Origin: Azomonas macrocytogenes
Lineage (GTDB): Bacteria; Pseudomonadota; Gammaproteobacteria; Pseudomonadales; Pseudomonadaceae
Direction of reading: 5' to 3'
NCBI RefSeq assembly: GCF_014191985.1
Contig: NZ_JACHXI010000013.1
Span: 1-64,000 of the forward strand
DNA length: 64,000 nt
Of this stretch, positions 17,085 through 26,098 are shown in pieces (position 1 is the first letter of the stretch; every line of letters begins with the position of its first letter). The translations under genes and the position numbers were made by a program. Below the pieces are notes generated by a model. That model was not told the DNA's origin, did not search any database, and saw nothing but the letters and a program-made list of their open reading frames with translations.

Positions 17085-17562
17085 GGGTCTTCCTCTGGTG
17101 GCGAACAGGGTCTTCGATCAAGCACTGCATCCAGACAGATGCTTCGAAGAAGTAGTGCGGCAGTCTCCATTTTTTTCGTCGACGTAGAAAACATTTATAA
17201 AGCGACTTGCAATAACCGTTGAAAATTCATCATGGACAGTTTTCGCCTGTCGATTTTCTGCGTAACGGGAATGATTATCCGAGCGGATCTTGAAAATACT
17301 GCAGCATTTATCCGCCAAGGCAGTAATTGCCACACTGTTGCAGCCAGTACCGGTGGCGTTGTTCCTGCTTGATGGTATTGTCGATCCCTTCCTCGGTAAG
17401 GTGGAAGACCTTGGCGATTCAAACAAATACCCAGTTCCTTCCGGCAGCAGGCTGCAGACTGGCCACCTTGAGCATTTTGGTTGTTGCAAAATGCTTTTAA
17501 GCTAAAGACAGATAGTTGCTGATTAGGTGGTCGCAAGGCCGCTACAACTGAAAGGATATGTC
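17085..17562. other. 478-bp divergent intergenic region
   Basis: Lies between the minus-strand aldo/keto reductase and the plus-strand dehydrogenase, so it should hold two divergent promoters. Two minus-strand frames (17118-17489 and 17195-17536) and a short TTG-started plus-strand frame (17290-17505) have no recognisable domain and no good ribosome-binding site. I see no tRNA or strong hairpin. Confidence 0.6.
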
Positions 17563-18531
17563 ATGAAAAAGAACGTGGTGATATTCAGCCGAGCCTCGTC
17601 CGAGGCGGTGATGGAGGATCTGCGCGAGCGTTACAACCTGAGTGTGTTTCTCGACCCGCTGGGGAACGACCGTGAGGCTTTCATGGCGGCGCTGGCTGAA
17701 GCCGATGGCATGCTCGGCGCCAACCTGAAGCTGGGCGAGGAGATTCTCAAGCACGCGCCCAGGCTGAAAGTGATTTCCAGTATCTCTGCCGGCTACGACA
17801 ACTATGATCTGGAATACCTGCAGTCACGGGGCATCCAGCTCACCAATACGCCGGATGCGGTGACCGAGACCACTGCCGATACTGGCTTCATGCTGCTGAT
17901 GATGACCGCGCGCCGCGCGGTCGAACTGGCCGAGCATATAAAGACCGGACAATGGACTGCCAGCATCGGCGCTGCCCATTTCGGTGTCGATGTGCATGGC
18001 AAGCGCCTGGGCATCATCGGCCTCGGACGTATCGGGGCAGCCCTGGCGCGGCGTGCGCATTTCGGTTTCGAAATGTCGATTCTCTATTGTGGCAACAGCG
18101 ACAAGCCGCAATATGAAGCCGAATTCGGCGCCAAACGGCTGGAAATGGACGAGTTGCTCGGCGAGGCGGATTTCATTTGCGTCTGCGTACCCTTGTCGGA
18201 GCAGACTCGCCATCTGATCGGCGCCCGGGAGTTTGCCCTGATGCGTCCGGACACCCTCTTCATCAATATCGCCAGGGGGCCGGTGGTCGACGAGGCTGCC
18301 TTGATCGAAGCACTCCGAGCCGGGCAGCTACACGGCGCTGGTCTCGATGTATTCGAGCAGGAGCCGCTACCGACTGATTCCCCCTTGCTTGCCATGCCGA
18401 ATGTCGTGGCTCTGCCACATATCGGTTCGGCTACCGTCGAGGCCCGCGAACTGATGGCGCGAACCGCCGCGAACAACCTGATTGCCGTACTCGACGGCGA
18501 GACCCCGGCTTATCCGATACTTATTTTCTGA
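17563..18531 (+). CDS. D-2-hydroxyacid dehydrogenase (glyoxylate/2-ketogluconate reductase type)
   Basis: 322 residues from the ATG at 17563 (AAAGGATATGTC before it). It has the NAD(P)-binding GIIGLGRIG, the catalytic Arg in NIARGPVVDE, the catalytic Glu further on, and the His in LPHIGSAT. Closest in style to GhrB/TkrA, which reduce glyoxylate, hydroxypyruvate or 2-ketogluconate. It stands alone, with 287 bp before the next gene. Substrate inferred from family only. Confidence 0.86.
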   Translation: MKKNVVIFSRASSEAVMEDLRERYNLSVFLDPLGNDREAFMAALAEADGMLGANLKLGEEILKHAPRLKVISSISAGYDNYDLEYLQSRGIQLTNTPDAVTETTADTGFMLLMMTARRAVELAEHIKTGQWTASIGAAHFGVDVHGKRLGIIGLGRIGAALARRAHFGFEMSILYCGNSDKPQYEAEFGAKRLEMDELLGEADFICVCVPLSEQTRHLIGAREFALMRPDTLFINIARGPVVDEAALIEALRAGQLHGAGLDVFEQEPLPTDSPLLAMPNVVALPHIGSATVEARELMARTAANNLIAVLDGETPAYPILIF

Positions 18532-18818
18532 TGCTTGCCTTGTCCGGTTCCGGATGGTGCGGGCGAACATCGTTCCGTTTCCGGTGCCGGCCGCACGTCG
18601 CGCCTACAGCTCAAACCGAACTTTCGCGCTGTCTTGCCGCTCTCTGCTGGCTGATGTTGTCGTTGCCCGTGCTTTCTCTTTACACTGGTCGGCCTTGTTG
18701 ATTTCGAGTCCCTGGCCGAGGTCAGGTAATGCAGTTTTCTTCTGGCGTCGCTGCGAGCTTCAGGCAGGGCGCGAAAGCGTCTTTATATGAACCACTTTCT
18801 GACAGGACTTTTCCAGCG

Positions 18819-19703
18819 ATGCGCATGCGCCTGATGCTGTTGGGTGGCGGTAATGCCCTGGGTCAGGCAATTGTCCGCCTTGGTGCCGAGGAAGACATAG
18901 AATTCTATGCGCCCCGGCCACCACTGGGCGGTTGGGATGCACCGAGCCTGACCCGGCTACTCGATGAGAACCGTCCCGACGCGGTGATCAACCTGGCCTA
19001 CTACTATGATTGGTTCCAGGCCGGCCAGGTTGACGAATGCCGTTTCGTCGGCCAGGAGGCGGTCGTCGAGCACTTGGCGATACTTTGCCGGGAACTTGAT
19101 CTGATTCTGCTGCAACCTTCTAGCTACCGCGTCTTCGATGGCATCCGTACCACGGCCTATACCGAAAAGGATGAGACAGCACCACTGGATTTCCGTGGTC
19201 GCCTGCTTTGCCGTACCGAGCAACTCGTGCGTGAGCTGAATCCGAGGCACATCCTGCTACGCTTTGGCTGGCTGCTCGATGACAGCTCGAAAGGTTTGAT
19301 GGGGCGTTTCCTGCACCGGCTGGAGCAGGAGGACGAACTGCTGCTTGCCGATGACCGGCGTGGCAATCCTACGCCGGTCGAGGATGCGGCGCGGGTCATC
19401 ATGGCTGTGCTCAAGCAACTCGATTGCCAGGCCGGGCTCTGGGGAACCTATCATTATGGTGGCCATGAAGCGGCCACGCCGATGGCGGTCTGCCAGTCGC
19501 TCATGGCTGAAGCGGCCGCGTTCCGCCGGCCGCGCCTGAAAGGGTTGGTGCCGATCGCCCATGCCAAGTGTGATGATGCGACCACTGAACCCCAGTACGG
19601 CGTGCTGGCCTGCAAGAAGATCTTCAATACCTTCGGCATCAAGCCGCGTCCCTGGCGTGCCGGCCTGTCGGGGCTTTTGCATAGCTATTACCGGCATGAC
19701 TGA
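18819..19703 (+). CDS. RmlD-like sugar-nucleotide reductase family protein
   Basis: About 294 residues starting at ATG 18819 (or 18825). An SDR protein of the dTDP-4-dehydrorhamnose reductase family: LMLLGGGNALGQAI is the cofactor loop, followed by RPDAVINLAYY and PSSYRVFDG. The usual YxxxK is not obvious (LCRTEQL occupies that area), so catalysis may be altered or lost. It overlaps the next epimerase gene by 8 bp. I recall the same pair next to oprG in P. aeruginosa. Confidence 0.72.
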   Translation: MRMRLMLLGGGNALGQAIVRLGAEEDIEFYAPRPPLGGWDAPSLTRLLDENRPDAVINLAYYYDWFQAGQVDECRFVGQEAVVEHLAILCRELDLILLQPSSYRVFDGIRTTAYTEKDETAPLDFRGRLLCRTEQLVRELNPRHILLRFGWLLDDSSKGLMGRFLHRLEQEDELLLADDRRGNPTPVEDAARVIMAVLKQLDCQAGLWGTYHYGGHEAATPMAVCQSLMAEAAAFRRPRLKGLVPIAHAKCDDATTEPQYGVLACKKIFNTFGIKPRPWRAGLSGLLHSYYRHD

Positions 19704-20625
19704 TTCTCCTGTATTGATTACCGGTGGAGCTGGCTTCATCGGTTCCAATCTGGTCGATGCGCTGTTGGCGCGTGGGGTTGCTGTGCGTGTGCTGGACAAT
19801 CTGTCGACCGGCAAGCAGGGCAACCTGCCACGCAACCCGCGTCTCGAATTGATCGTCGGCGATGTCGCCGATCCCGGCTGCGTGCGCAAGGCTGTACGCG
19901 GTTGCCGCGCGGTGGTGCACCTGGCAGCGGTCGCGTCGGTACAAGCCTCGGTGAACGATCCCGTCGGGACCCACAAGAGCAACCTGATCGGCACGCTGAA
20001 CCTATGCGAAGCGATGCGTGAGGCCGGTGTGCATCGGGTCGTCTATGCTTCCAGCGCAGCGGTCTATGGCAACAATGGTGAAGGGGAATCGATTGGCGAA
20101 GACACGCCCAAGGCGCCACTGACACCCTATGCCGCGGACAAGCTGGCCAGCGAGCACTATCTGGATTTCTATCGTCGCCAGCATGGGTTGGAGCCGGTGA
20201 TTTTTCGTTTCTTCAATGTCTACGGCCCACGCCAGGACCCGTCTTCTCCCTATTCGGGCGTAATCAGCATCTTTACCGAGCGGGCTCGCCAGGGCTTGCC
20301 GATCACGGTATTCGGTGACGGCGAGCAGACGCGGGATTTCATTTATATTGGCGATCTGGTCGATGTACTGGTGCGGGCATTGATGGCTGGGCAGGTGGAG
20401 TCGGGAGCGATGAATGTCGGCTTGAACCGGGCTACGACGCTCAACCAGTTGCTGGTTATCATCCAGGATCTGCTTGGCGGATTGCCGTCGGTCGAATACC
20501 AACCGGCGCGCTCTGGCGATATTCGTCATTCGCGCGCCGATAATTCACGCCTGTTGGCACGCTATCCATTGTCCGAGCCAACCGGCATGCGCGAAGGCTT
20601 GGCAAAGCTGATGGATTTGTCCTGA
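19696..20625 (+). CDS. NAD-dependent sugar-nucleotide epimerase/dehydratase
   Basis: 309 residues from ATG 19696, overlapping the upstream gene by 8 bp. Extended SDR fold: GGAGFIGSN binds NAD, VYASSAAVYG holds the catalytic Ser, and TPYAADKLASE holds the Tyr-xxx-Lys pair. FRFFNVYGPRQ is also typical. Resembles UDP-glucose or UDP-GlcNAc 4-epimerases. Probably makes an activated sugar for a surface glycan, with the upstream RmlD-like protein. Confidence 0.87.
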   Translation: MTDSPVLITGGAGFIGSNLVDALLARGVAVRVLDNLSTGKQGNLPRNPRLELIVGDVADPGCVRKAVRGCRAVVHLAAVASVQASVNDPVGTHKSNLIGTLNLCEAMREAGVHRVVYASSAAVYGNNGEGESIGEDTPKAPLTPYAADKLASEHYLDFYRRQHGLEPVIFRFFNVYGPRQDPSSPYSGVISIFTERARQGLPITVFGDGEQTRDFIYIGDLVDVLVRALMAGQVESGAMNVGLNRATTLNQLLVIIQDLLGGLPSVEYQPARSGDIRHSRADNSRLLARYPLSEPTGMREGLAKLMDLS

Positions 20626-20646
20626 GGCTTGCCGCTATTGCAGAAA

Positions 20647-20679
20647 GCACAACGGCGCCTTCGGGCGCCGTCGTTGTGC
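20647..20679. terminator. Hairpin between convergent genes
   Basis: GCACAACGGCGCC (20647-20659), a TTCG tetraloop, and GGCGCCGTCGTTGTGC (20664-20679) form a long stem with a three-base bulge. It sits between the epimerase and oprG, which converge, so it can serve both strands. Confidence 0.7.
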
Positions 20680-20694
20680 TGGGTGGGGCGGGTT

Positions 20695-21378
20695 TCAGAA
20701 GCGATAGCCGACGCTGAACATGTAGACCATTGGATCGATGTTGACGTCCACATCCACTTTCTGGCCATTCAGTTTGGTCGTGGCCTGGGTGGAAATGTCG
20801 ATATAGCGTACCTGGGCATTGACCAGGAACTGGTCGGTCAGCATGTAGTCGAGTCCGACCTGAGCCGCCAGACCGATAGAGTCATCGATCTGTAGCTGAT
20901 GGAAACCATCCCGGTGGGCCGAGGTTCCCAGGCTTTCCTTGAAGAAAGCCGTGTAGTTGACCCCGACTCCGACATAGGGCTGGAAGCGATACAGGTCGCT
21001 CAACGGAAAATAGACCACGCTGAGGGTTGGCGGCAGGTATTTGGTGTCACCCAGACGACCATTCAGGCTGGAGTAAGGGCCAGGCATGCCTTTGAGCTTG
21101 ACTTCCCCCAGGAACGGCGTGGCTGCCAGCAGTTCGACTCCGAAATGATCGGTCATCATGTAGGTGTAGTTGAGGCCCAGTTGGGTTTCACTGTCGAGAC
21201 TGACCTTGCTGCCGGGGACTTTGCCGAGTGTGGCATGGTCGATTTCTTCGCTGCGTTCGTGAGGGTCGACCGTGACCAGGCCTGCGCGAAAAATCAGGTC
21301 ACCTTGCTGATAAGCGTGAGTAATAGAGGGGGCCAGCAGACTGACTAAAACTGAAGCGGCGAGCAGAAATTTACGCAT
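20695..21378 (-). CDS. oprG: OmpW-family outer membrane porin OprG
   Basis: 227 residues with a signal peptide ending SITHA. An eight-strand beta-barrel is expected. The OmpW signatures YQQGDLIFRAG near the mature N-terminus, YRFQPYVGVGVNYTAFF, and the terminal aromatic residue (GYRF) are present. OmpW/OprG lets small hydrophobic molecules diffuse across the outer membrane. The gene beside a sugar epimerase matches the P. aeruginosa oprG locus as I recall it. Two Anr-type boxes upstream suggest low-oxygen induction. Confidence 0.88.
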   Translation of the reverse strand: MRKFLLAASVLVSLLAPSITHAYQQGDLIFRAGLVTVDPHERSEEIDHATLGKVPGSKVSLDSETQLGLNYTYMMTDHFGVELLAATPFLGEVKLKGMPGPYSSLNGRLGDTKYLPPTLSVVYFPLSDLYRFQPYVGVGVNYTAFFKESLGTSAHRDGFHQLQIDDSIGLAAQVGLDYMLTDQFLVNAQVRYIDISTQATTKLNGQKVDVDVNIDPMVYMFSVGYRF

Positions 21379-21461
21379 GGTGTAGCCCCACTATTGTCGC
21401 AAAGGTGACGTTTGTTACAAAACCTACAGTTGCAATGTTAGGGGTTCGAAACGAGCGAATC

Positions 21462-21475
21462 TTGACGTAACTCAA
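21462..21475 (-). promoter_or_regulatory. Anr/Dnr (FNR-type) box, promoter-proximal, for oprG
   Basis: TTGAC-GTAA-CTCAA keeps both core half-sites (TTGA and TCAA) with FNR spacing. On the minus strand TAACAT (21440 down to 21435) is a fair -10, giving a start near 21428. The box centre is then about 40.5 bp upstream, the class II position. Confidence 0.68.
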
Positions 21476-21502
21476 TGGTTGAAAGGGGCTTGAATAGGGC
21501 CT

Positions 21503-21516
21503 TTGATCTGGCTCAA
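21503..21516 (-). promoter_or_regulatory. Second Anr/Dnr (FNR-type) box upstream of oprG
   Basis: TTGAT-CTGG-CTCAA has one perfect FNR/Anr half-site and one with a single change. Its centre is 41 bp from the first box, close to four helical turns, so two dimers could sit on the same face of the DNA. The remainder of 21379-21745 shows no gene. Confidence 0.6.
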
Positions 21517-21745
21517 AAGATATGGTGAACCTGTGAGTCGAGCTTTGTCAGTGCTTGCCAGCCCGTTGTGCGAGGCGTAGTTTTGATCGATTTAGCTACT
21601 TTCAGACAAAGCGCTTCAGGTGTTTTCAGCCCAGCTTGCCGCCGCTGAAGTAGGGGATTTCGTTCTCTGCTACACACGATGGCGAAGTAAATGTCCGTTC
21701 GACTGACAAGACGGACCCCAATGAAAGAATTGCCAAGGGAGGAAA

Positions 21746-22093
21746 ATGATGATCCGTATTCGTGGACGCGTAGGTGACTGGCCGGTGGATCTGGAAATCG
21801 AATTGGATGCCGCCGATTGGGCTGGGCTGGGACAAATCCTGCCGGAGGTTCAAACGATATCCAGCCCGGCGGTCAAGACACCAACTGCCGTGCCGGTGGA
21901 TACCCTTTGGCAAGCCGCCCAGGATCTGCTGCGTCAGGCCGGAGAGATCAGCGGTCCTGAATTGCTCGGCCAGCTCGAGGCTTTGGCGGGTAACGTTCAA
22001 GCTGCCAAGCGTCTGGTCGTACGCTTGCGCCACTGTGTCCAGGTAGAGGTGAAAAACGGCGCGGATGCGCCGGTTTATCGCTGGATAGGGTAA
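21746..22093 (+). CDS. Conserved hypothetical protein
   Basis: 115 residues from ATG 21746, or 114 from ATG 21749, which is better spaced from AGGGAGGAAA. Starts MIRIRGRVGDWPVDLEIEL and has a central helical part (LWQAAQDLLRQAGEISGPELLGQLEAL). No cysteine motif, signal peptide or known catalytic pattern. Convergent with cnoX. I believe similar proteins exist in pseudomonads at this place, but I know no function. Confidence 0.68.
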   Translation: MMIRIRGRVGDWPVDLEIELDAADWAGLGQILPEVQTISSPAVKTPTAVPVDTLWQAAQDLLRQAGEISGPELLGQLEALAGNVQAAKRLVVRLRHCVQVEVKNGADAPVYRWIG

Positions 22094-22148
22094 GCGGCTG
22101 TAGATGGCAAGCCTATGGGTAAAAGTAGAAACAGCTTGCCGCCTGCCG

Positions 22149-23021
22149 TCAGTAGATCGCTTGGTACAGCTTCCGGCGATAAGTCGTTACCAAGGGGTGG
22201 TCGTTGCCCAGCAGTTCAAAGACTTGCAGCAGCGTCTTGTGCGGCTGGCCTTCTGCGTAGCTACGGTTGCGGATAAAAAGCCGGAGCAGGCCTTCCAGTG
22301 CGGGCTCGTATTGTTGGCGGGCGAGTTGCTGGATGCTTAATTGATAAAGCGCTTCGTCATCCTGGGCGTCCTGTGCCAGGCGGGATTTCAGCAAGGCGAC
22401 TTCCGGCAGGTCGTTGGCCTGGCGCAGGAAGGTCAATTGTGCACGGGCTCCGGCCAGGGCTTGCTTGTGCTCATCGCCGCTGACGGCATCAAGGAGCGTT
22501 TCGGCTTCGCCAAGCTCACCGCGCTCGGCCAGGCAGCGGGCATAGAGAATCAGCGCGGCGCCGTTGGTGTTGTCTTCGCTGAGCAGTTGTTGCAGCAGGT
22601 TCTCTGCCTCACCGAAGCGAGCCGCATCGAACAGTGCCTGGGCGCTTTCCAGTGGATTGGCTGGGGGAACGGCAACCGGAGCCTGTACATGTGGCTCGAG
22701 CATGGCGAGGATCGCCGATTCCGGTTGCGCGCCACTGAAGCCGTCTACCGGCTGGCCGTCGCGAAACAGCACTATGGTAGGCAAACTGCGGATGCCGAGC
22801 TGCATCACGATCTGTTGTTCGATATCGCAGTTGACCTTGCCCAGCAGCAACTCGCCCTGATAGTCCTCTGCGATTTTTGCCAGTAACGGCATCAAGGCTT
22901 TGCAAGGGGCGCACCATTCGGCCCAGAAATCTACCAGAACAGGCTTATTGAAAGAGCTCTCGATGACCAGTTCGTTGAAGGTGGCATCGGTGACATCGAA
23001 GATATAGGGGCTTTGGCTCAT
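22149..23021 (-). CDS. cnoX: Chaperedoxin CnoX (YbbN), thioredoxin plus TPR
   Basis: 290 residues. The N-terminal thioredoxin domain (about 1-110) has a full WCAPC active site (Cys37, Cys40) and the cis-Pro in LPTIVLF. A C-terminal TPR-like helical part follows (about 125-290). E. coli CnoX lacks the second cysteine and acts with GroEL under oxidative bleach stress; the WCxxC form here should also be redox-active. It is the last gene of a minus-strand group with thpR, a methyltransferase and a lipoprotein. Confidence 0.87.
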   Translation of the reverse strand: MSQSPYIFDVTDATFNELVIESSFNKPVLVDFWAEWCAPCKALMPLLAKIAEDYQGELLLGKVNCDIEQQIVMQLGIRSLPTIVLFRDGQPVDGFSGAQPESAILAMLEPHVQAPVAVPPANPLESAQALFDAARFGEAENLLQQLLSEDNTNGAALILYARCLAERGELGEAETLLDAVSGDEHKQALAGARAQLTFLRQANDLPEVALLKSRLAQDAQDDEALYQLSIQQLARQQYEPALEGLLRLFIRNRSYAEGQPHKTLLQVFELLGNDHPLVTTYRRKLYQAIY

Positions 23022-23106
23022 CGTGGTTCTCTACATCGGCACATGCGGCGGAATATGACGTGCATGGTAAGTGGCCGGGCGCTCGACGGGAAGCGAGAGC
23101 CGGGCT

Positions 23107-23628
23107 TCAACCGGTAAGCGGCCAGCTTGCCAGGGGGCGGTAGTGGACGCCTTGCTCGGTGATTTGCGAAGCGTACAGGCCGAATTCGCGCACCGGCCAG
23201 GCGAATGCTGGGGTGTCAGGTAACGACGATCCGCGAGCCTCGCGTAGCAAGGTCACATGGGCACGGAACGGCTTGCTGTCGTCGAAGGCAATCCCGGCAG
23301 CGCTCAAGGAGTTGCGCAGGCGTTCGGCCAGTTCAAGCAGCGGTGCGGGAGCATCGCTCGGTTCGATCCAGACCAGCCCGTGACTGGCAATATGCAGGCG
23401 ATCGAGGCGCAACTCGAAAGATGCAGGGGAGAGGGCGTTGCCCAGTTGCTTGAGCGTGGCCAGCGCTTCGGGCGGCTGGGCGCCCAGAAAGGCCAGGGTC
23501 ATATGCAGGTTGGCTTTGGCCACTGGCCGGCCGGGTAGGTCGAGTGCGGCGCGCCAGGTGCACATTGCCGCGGATAATTCGGGGGGGCAGGGCAAGGCGA
23601 AGAACAGGCGCAGCGGGTCGGCAGGCAT
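23107..23628 (-). CDS. thpR: RNA 2',3'-cyclic phosphodiesterase (LigT/ThpR)
   Basis: 173 residues from ATG 23628; an upstream in-frame TTG at 23685 is less likely. The two catalytic HxTx motifs are HMTL (His42) and HVTL (His124), the mark of the 2H phosphoesterase family. Members hydrolyse 2',3'-cyclic phosphate at RNA ends and were first known as 2'-5' RNA ligases. It follows the methyltransferase gene by 68 bp on the same strand. Confidence 0.9.
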   Translation of the reverse strand: MPADPLRLFFALPCPPELSAAMCTWRAALDLPGRPVAKANLHMTLAFLGAQPPEALATLKQLGNALSPASFELRLDRLHIASHGLVWIEPSDAPAPLLELAERLRNSLSAAGIAFDDSKPFRAHVTLLREARGSSLPDTPAFAWPVREFGLYASQITEQGVHYRPLASWPLTG

Positions 23629-23696
23629 GAGGCTTTCTGCGAAGGTCGTTGTGGTTTGTATGCTGGAAACGCCAGCGAAAGACAAGCGCGGGGCGC

Positions 23697-24353
23697 TCAG
23701 TTTCGCGCAGCATGATAAAGATTCACCTGGCGGAATTCATCCGGCTCGGCGAGATCCGGCCAGGTGCAAGCCTCGAGCCTGGCGAGGCGTCGATAGCCTG
23801 GATAAGTGAAATCCTTCACACGTGAGTCGGCCACCAGCACCTCGCGACCATGATCGAGAAAATGCTCGAGCAGCGGCAGGTTGGCACGGTCGTAGAGTAC
23901 GTCGGCGACGAGCACGAGATCGTAGCCGTCGTCTGCGGCAGGCAGCTCCGTCGCATAGCCCAGCCGCACGCCATTGAGTTCTGCATTGGCTCGGCACGCT
24001 GCCAGGGCCAGCGGATCGAGATCGCAGGCCACGACTTCGGCTGCTCCGGCCTTGGCGGCGGCGATGGCCGCGATGCCACTGCCTGCACCGAAATCCAGTA
24101 CGCGCCTGCCGCGAACCCATTCGGGCCGTTCGGCCAGCCACCGTGCCAGCGCCAGGCCGCTGGCCCAGCAAAAGCACCAGTACGGTGGCTCAGCGAGAAT
24201 GCAGCGGGTTTCTTCCGGGCTGAAGGCGCGTTCCATGTTGTGCGAGTCGATCAGCCAGAGGAGCAGTTCGGTACCGGGCAGGGATGCCGCGTGTAAACGG
24301 GCGTCCCCCAGCAGCCTGTGCAAGGTGTCTTGCAAAACGACAGGAGCAGTCAA
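23697..24353 (-). CDS. Class I SAM-dependent methyltransferase (nicotinamide N-methyltransferase/lysine methyltransferase-like)
   Basis: 218 residues. SAM-binding motif I is [16 protein letters not shown], followed by VVACDLDP and [11 protein letters not shown], which resemble METTL/ETFB-lysine methyltransferase-like proteins. The only sensible start is TTG at 24353; its last bases form TTGA with the TGA of the upstream lipoprotein gene, so translation is coupled. The substrate is unknown but a protein lysine is plausible. Confidence 0.82.
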   Translation of the reverse strand: MTAPVVLQDTLHRLLGDARLHAASLPGTELLLWLIDSHNMERAFSPEETRCILAEPPYWCFCWASGLALARWLAERPEWVRGRRVLDFGAGSGIAAIAAAKAGAAEVVACDLDPLALAACRANAELNGVRLGYATELPAADDGYDLVLVADVLYDRANLPLLEHFLDHGREVLVADSRVKDFTYPGYRRLARLEACTWPDLAEPDEFRQVNLYHAARN

Positions 24354-24787
24354 GGCGCCGGAACCAGCTGTAACTGTCCCAGCGATTGATTGATTGCGCT
24401 ACCGATGGTTCTGGGCGGTAGTTGCATGATCAACTGACCAGACTGGATAACACGCCCTCTGAGTTCCACGCGCCGGCTGGCATTGAAGATTTCCGGATTG
24501 AAATGCAGGAGAAATGGTAGCTCCTTGCCCAGGCTTTTCAGACGAGTGTTGCTCAACAGGCGCTCGGGTTTCTCACGCTCGTTCACCTCGAGCAGGGCCA
24601 GTTCGATTTCAGCACCGGCGGGGGCGCCGATCAGGCTGCCGCTGAGGGCGCGCATGTTTGGCGATCGCGGGTCGTACGCGGCCGGTGCCGAAGGCGCGAG
24701 CGGCGGTATTTCAGGATCTGTCGGCGCACTCGAGCAGCTGGCCAGCATGATCAGCAGGACGGGCAGGAGAAGGGGGCGAAAGGACAC
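24350..24787 (-). CDS. YbaY-family lipoprotein
   Basis: 145 residues with a lipoprotein signal: hydrophobic stretch then LASC, so Cys18 is the lipidated residue. The Ser next to the Cys argues for outer-membrane sorting. The rest is a small beta-rich domain with [19 protein letters not shown] and [19 protein letters not shown], resembling YbaY or META-type lipoproteins. First gene of the minus-strand group leading to cnoX. No function known. Confidence 0.76.
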   Translation of the reverse strand: MSFRPLLLPVLLIMLASCSSAPTDPEIPPLAPSAPAAYDPRSPNMRALSGSLIGAPAGAEIELALLEVNEREKPERLLSNTRLKSLGKELPFLLHFNPEIFNASRRVELRGRVIQSGQLIMQLPPRTIGSAINQSLGQLQLVPAP

Positions 24788-25018
24788 GCAGGAAACTCCT
24801 ATCGACGACTGAAAACTCTATTGAATCAGGCACGCACTATAGGGGGGACATCTGGTTTTACCCAGGCTTTTCTATTGGGGAAGCTGTCGCTGGCAAGGCT
24901 GCATCGGGGCGGGACGGGTTTACCGAACGAGACAGGTGTCCGTTCGGCGCGTTCTTCTGTGATTTTCGTCGGGACAACTAGACTTTTATCACGTAAGGGC
25001 TCGACGGAGGGCTTCAAC

Positions 25019-25357
25019 ATGAACCACAGCAATGCAACCTATTACAAGTATGAGTTCGATGGGCAGAACAGAGGCGTATTTGCTGTTGATCTTCCTTATC
25101 CCGAAGATGAAAAGAATGTGGATGACTACACCGATCTGCTTACGGAAATAGGCCGTGATATCAGCAACAGAGAGCACTGCATCGTGTTGGTCGGAGGCAG
25201 GCGGATCGTCCCGGATTTCGACGATTTCCTGGAAGACGATGTCATCCAGTACAACAATGAAAAACTGCCGGTGTACTTGAGCTATGAAGAAGCCAGGAAG
25301 CATTGGCCGCTGGCGCTGATGGAAACGTTCGAAGTCAAGCGGATCGCAGAGCATTAG
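25019..25357 (+). CDS. Hypothetical acidic protein
   Basis: 112 residues from ATG 25019, preceded by GGAGG with a suitable spacer. It is acidic (EDEKNVDDY, DFDDFLEDD) with several aromatics and no signal peptide, membrane helix or cysteine motif (one Cys). It looks less GC-rich than its neighbours, as is common for recently acquired genes. It stands alone between the lipoprotein group and nrdR. I do not recognise the family. A longer frame beginning at 24821 lacks support. Confidence 0.62.
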   Translation: MNHSNATYYKYEFDGQNRGVFAVDLPYPEDEKNVDDYTDLLTEIGRDISNREHCIVLVGGRRIVPDFDDFLEDDVIQYNNEKLPVYLSYEEARKHWPLALMETFEVKRIAEH

Positions 25358-25609
25358 CCCTAGGCCTGTTGAGGCTACTGATACGGCAATGTGGCTCGCG
25401 ACAACAGTAGTGGCAACAGGCCCTGGAGGTTATCCGGCAAGCAGGAACGGGCTTGGGCAAGGATCCGTTACTCGAGCTGTATGGATATGGCGATATTCCT
25501 TAGGTTGGATCCGTCGCGTGGATCGTCGCCCGGATCGATTGATGCCATGCCATGCGGTCGGCTGGGCGGATGCGCTACCATGCCCTGTCATTTCCGGGTC
25601 CATCCAGCC

Positions 25610-26098
25610 ATGCATTGTCCTTTCTGTAGCGCGCACGATACCAAGGTCATCGATTCGCGCTTGGTCGCCGAAGGCGAACAGGTGCGGCGTCGGCGCGAAT
25701 GCCTTGCCTGCGGCGAACGCTTTACGACCTTCGAGACCGCCGAGCTGGTGTTGCCGCGCCTGATCAAGCAGGATGGCAGCCGCCAGCCGTTCGATGAAGA
25801 AAAACTGCGCGCCGGCATGCAGCGTGCGCTGGAAAAACGCCCGGTGAGCGTCGAGCGGCTGGAGGCGGCCATCGCCCACATCAAACACCGGCTGCGGGCC
25901 ACCGGCGAGCGCGAGGTCAAGTCACGGGTAGTCGGCGAACTGGTGATGGCTGAACTGCGCAAGCTCGATGAAGTGGCCTATATCCGCTTCGCTTCCGTAT
26001 ACCGGCGCTTCCAGGATCTCAGCGAATTCCGTGAAGAAATCGAGCGCTTGTCCCGCGATCCCCGTCAAGCTGATGAAAAAACCGATGAGCAATCCTGA
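25610..26098 (+). CDS. nrdR: Transcriptional repressor NrdR
   Basis: 162 residues starting MHCPFC. The zinc ribbon is Cys3, Cys6, Cys31, Cys34, followed by an ATP-cone domain (about 49-139, beginning [19 protein letters not shown]). NrdR senses ATP/dATP and represses ribonucleotide reductase genes. The longer in-frame reading from 25391 has no support. nrdR before ribD is the usual gamma-proteobacterial arrangement, and the two overlap by 14 bp. Confidence 0.94.
   Translation: MHCPFCSAHDTKVIDSRLVAEGEQVRRRRECLACGERFTTFETAELVLPRLIKQDGSRQPFDEEKLRAGMQRALEKRPVSVERLEAAIAHIKHRLRATGEREVKSRVVGELVMAELRKLDEVAYIRFASVYRRFQDLSEFREEIERLSRDPRQADEKTDEQS

Noticed and set aside
17118-17489. 123-residue minus-strand frame between the aldo/keto reductase and the dehydrogenase
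   Set aside because: No ribosome-binding site, no motif, unusual Ser/Arg composition. Left as intergenic.
21589-21600. Partial KorA-like operator (TTTAGCTA)
   Set aside because: Only 8 of 12 positions agree with GTTTAGCTAAAC, and it lies 7 kb from the KorA-like gene.
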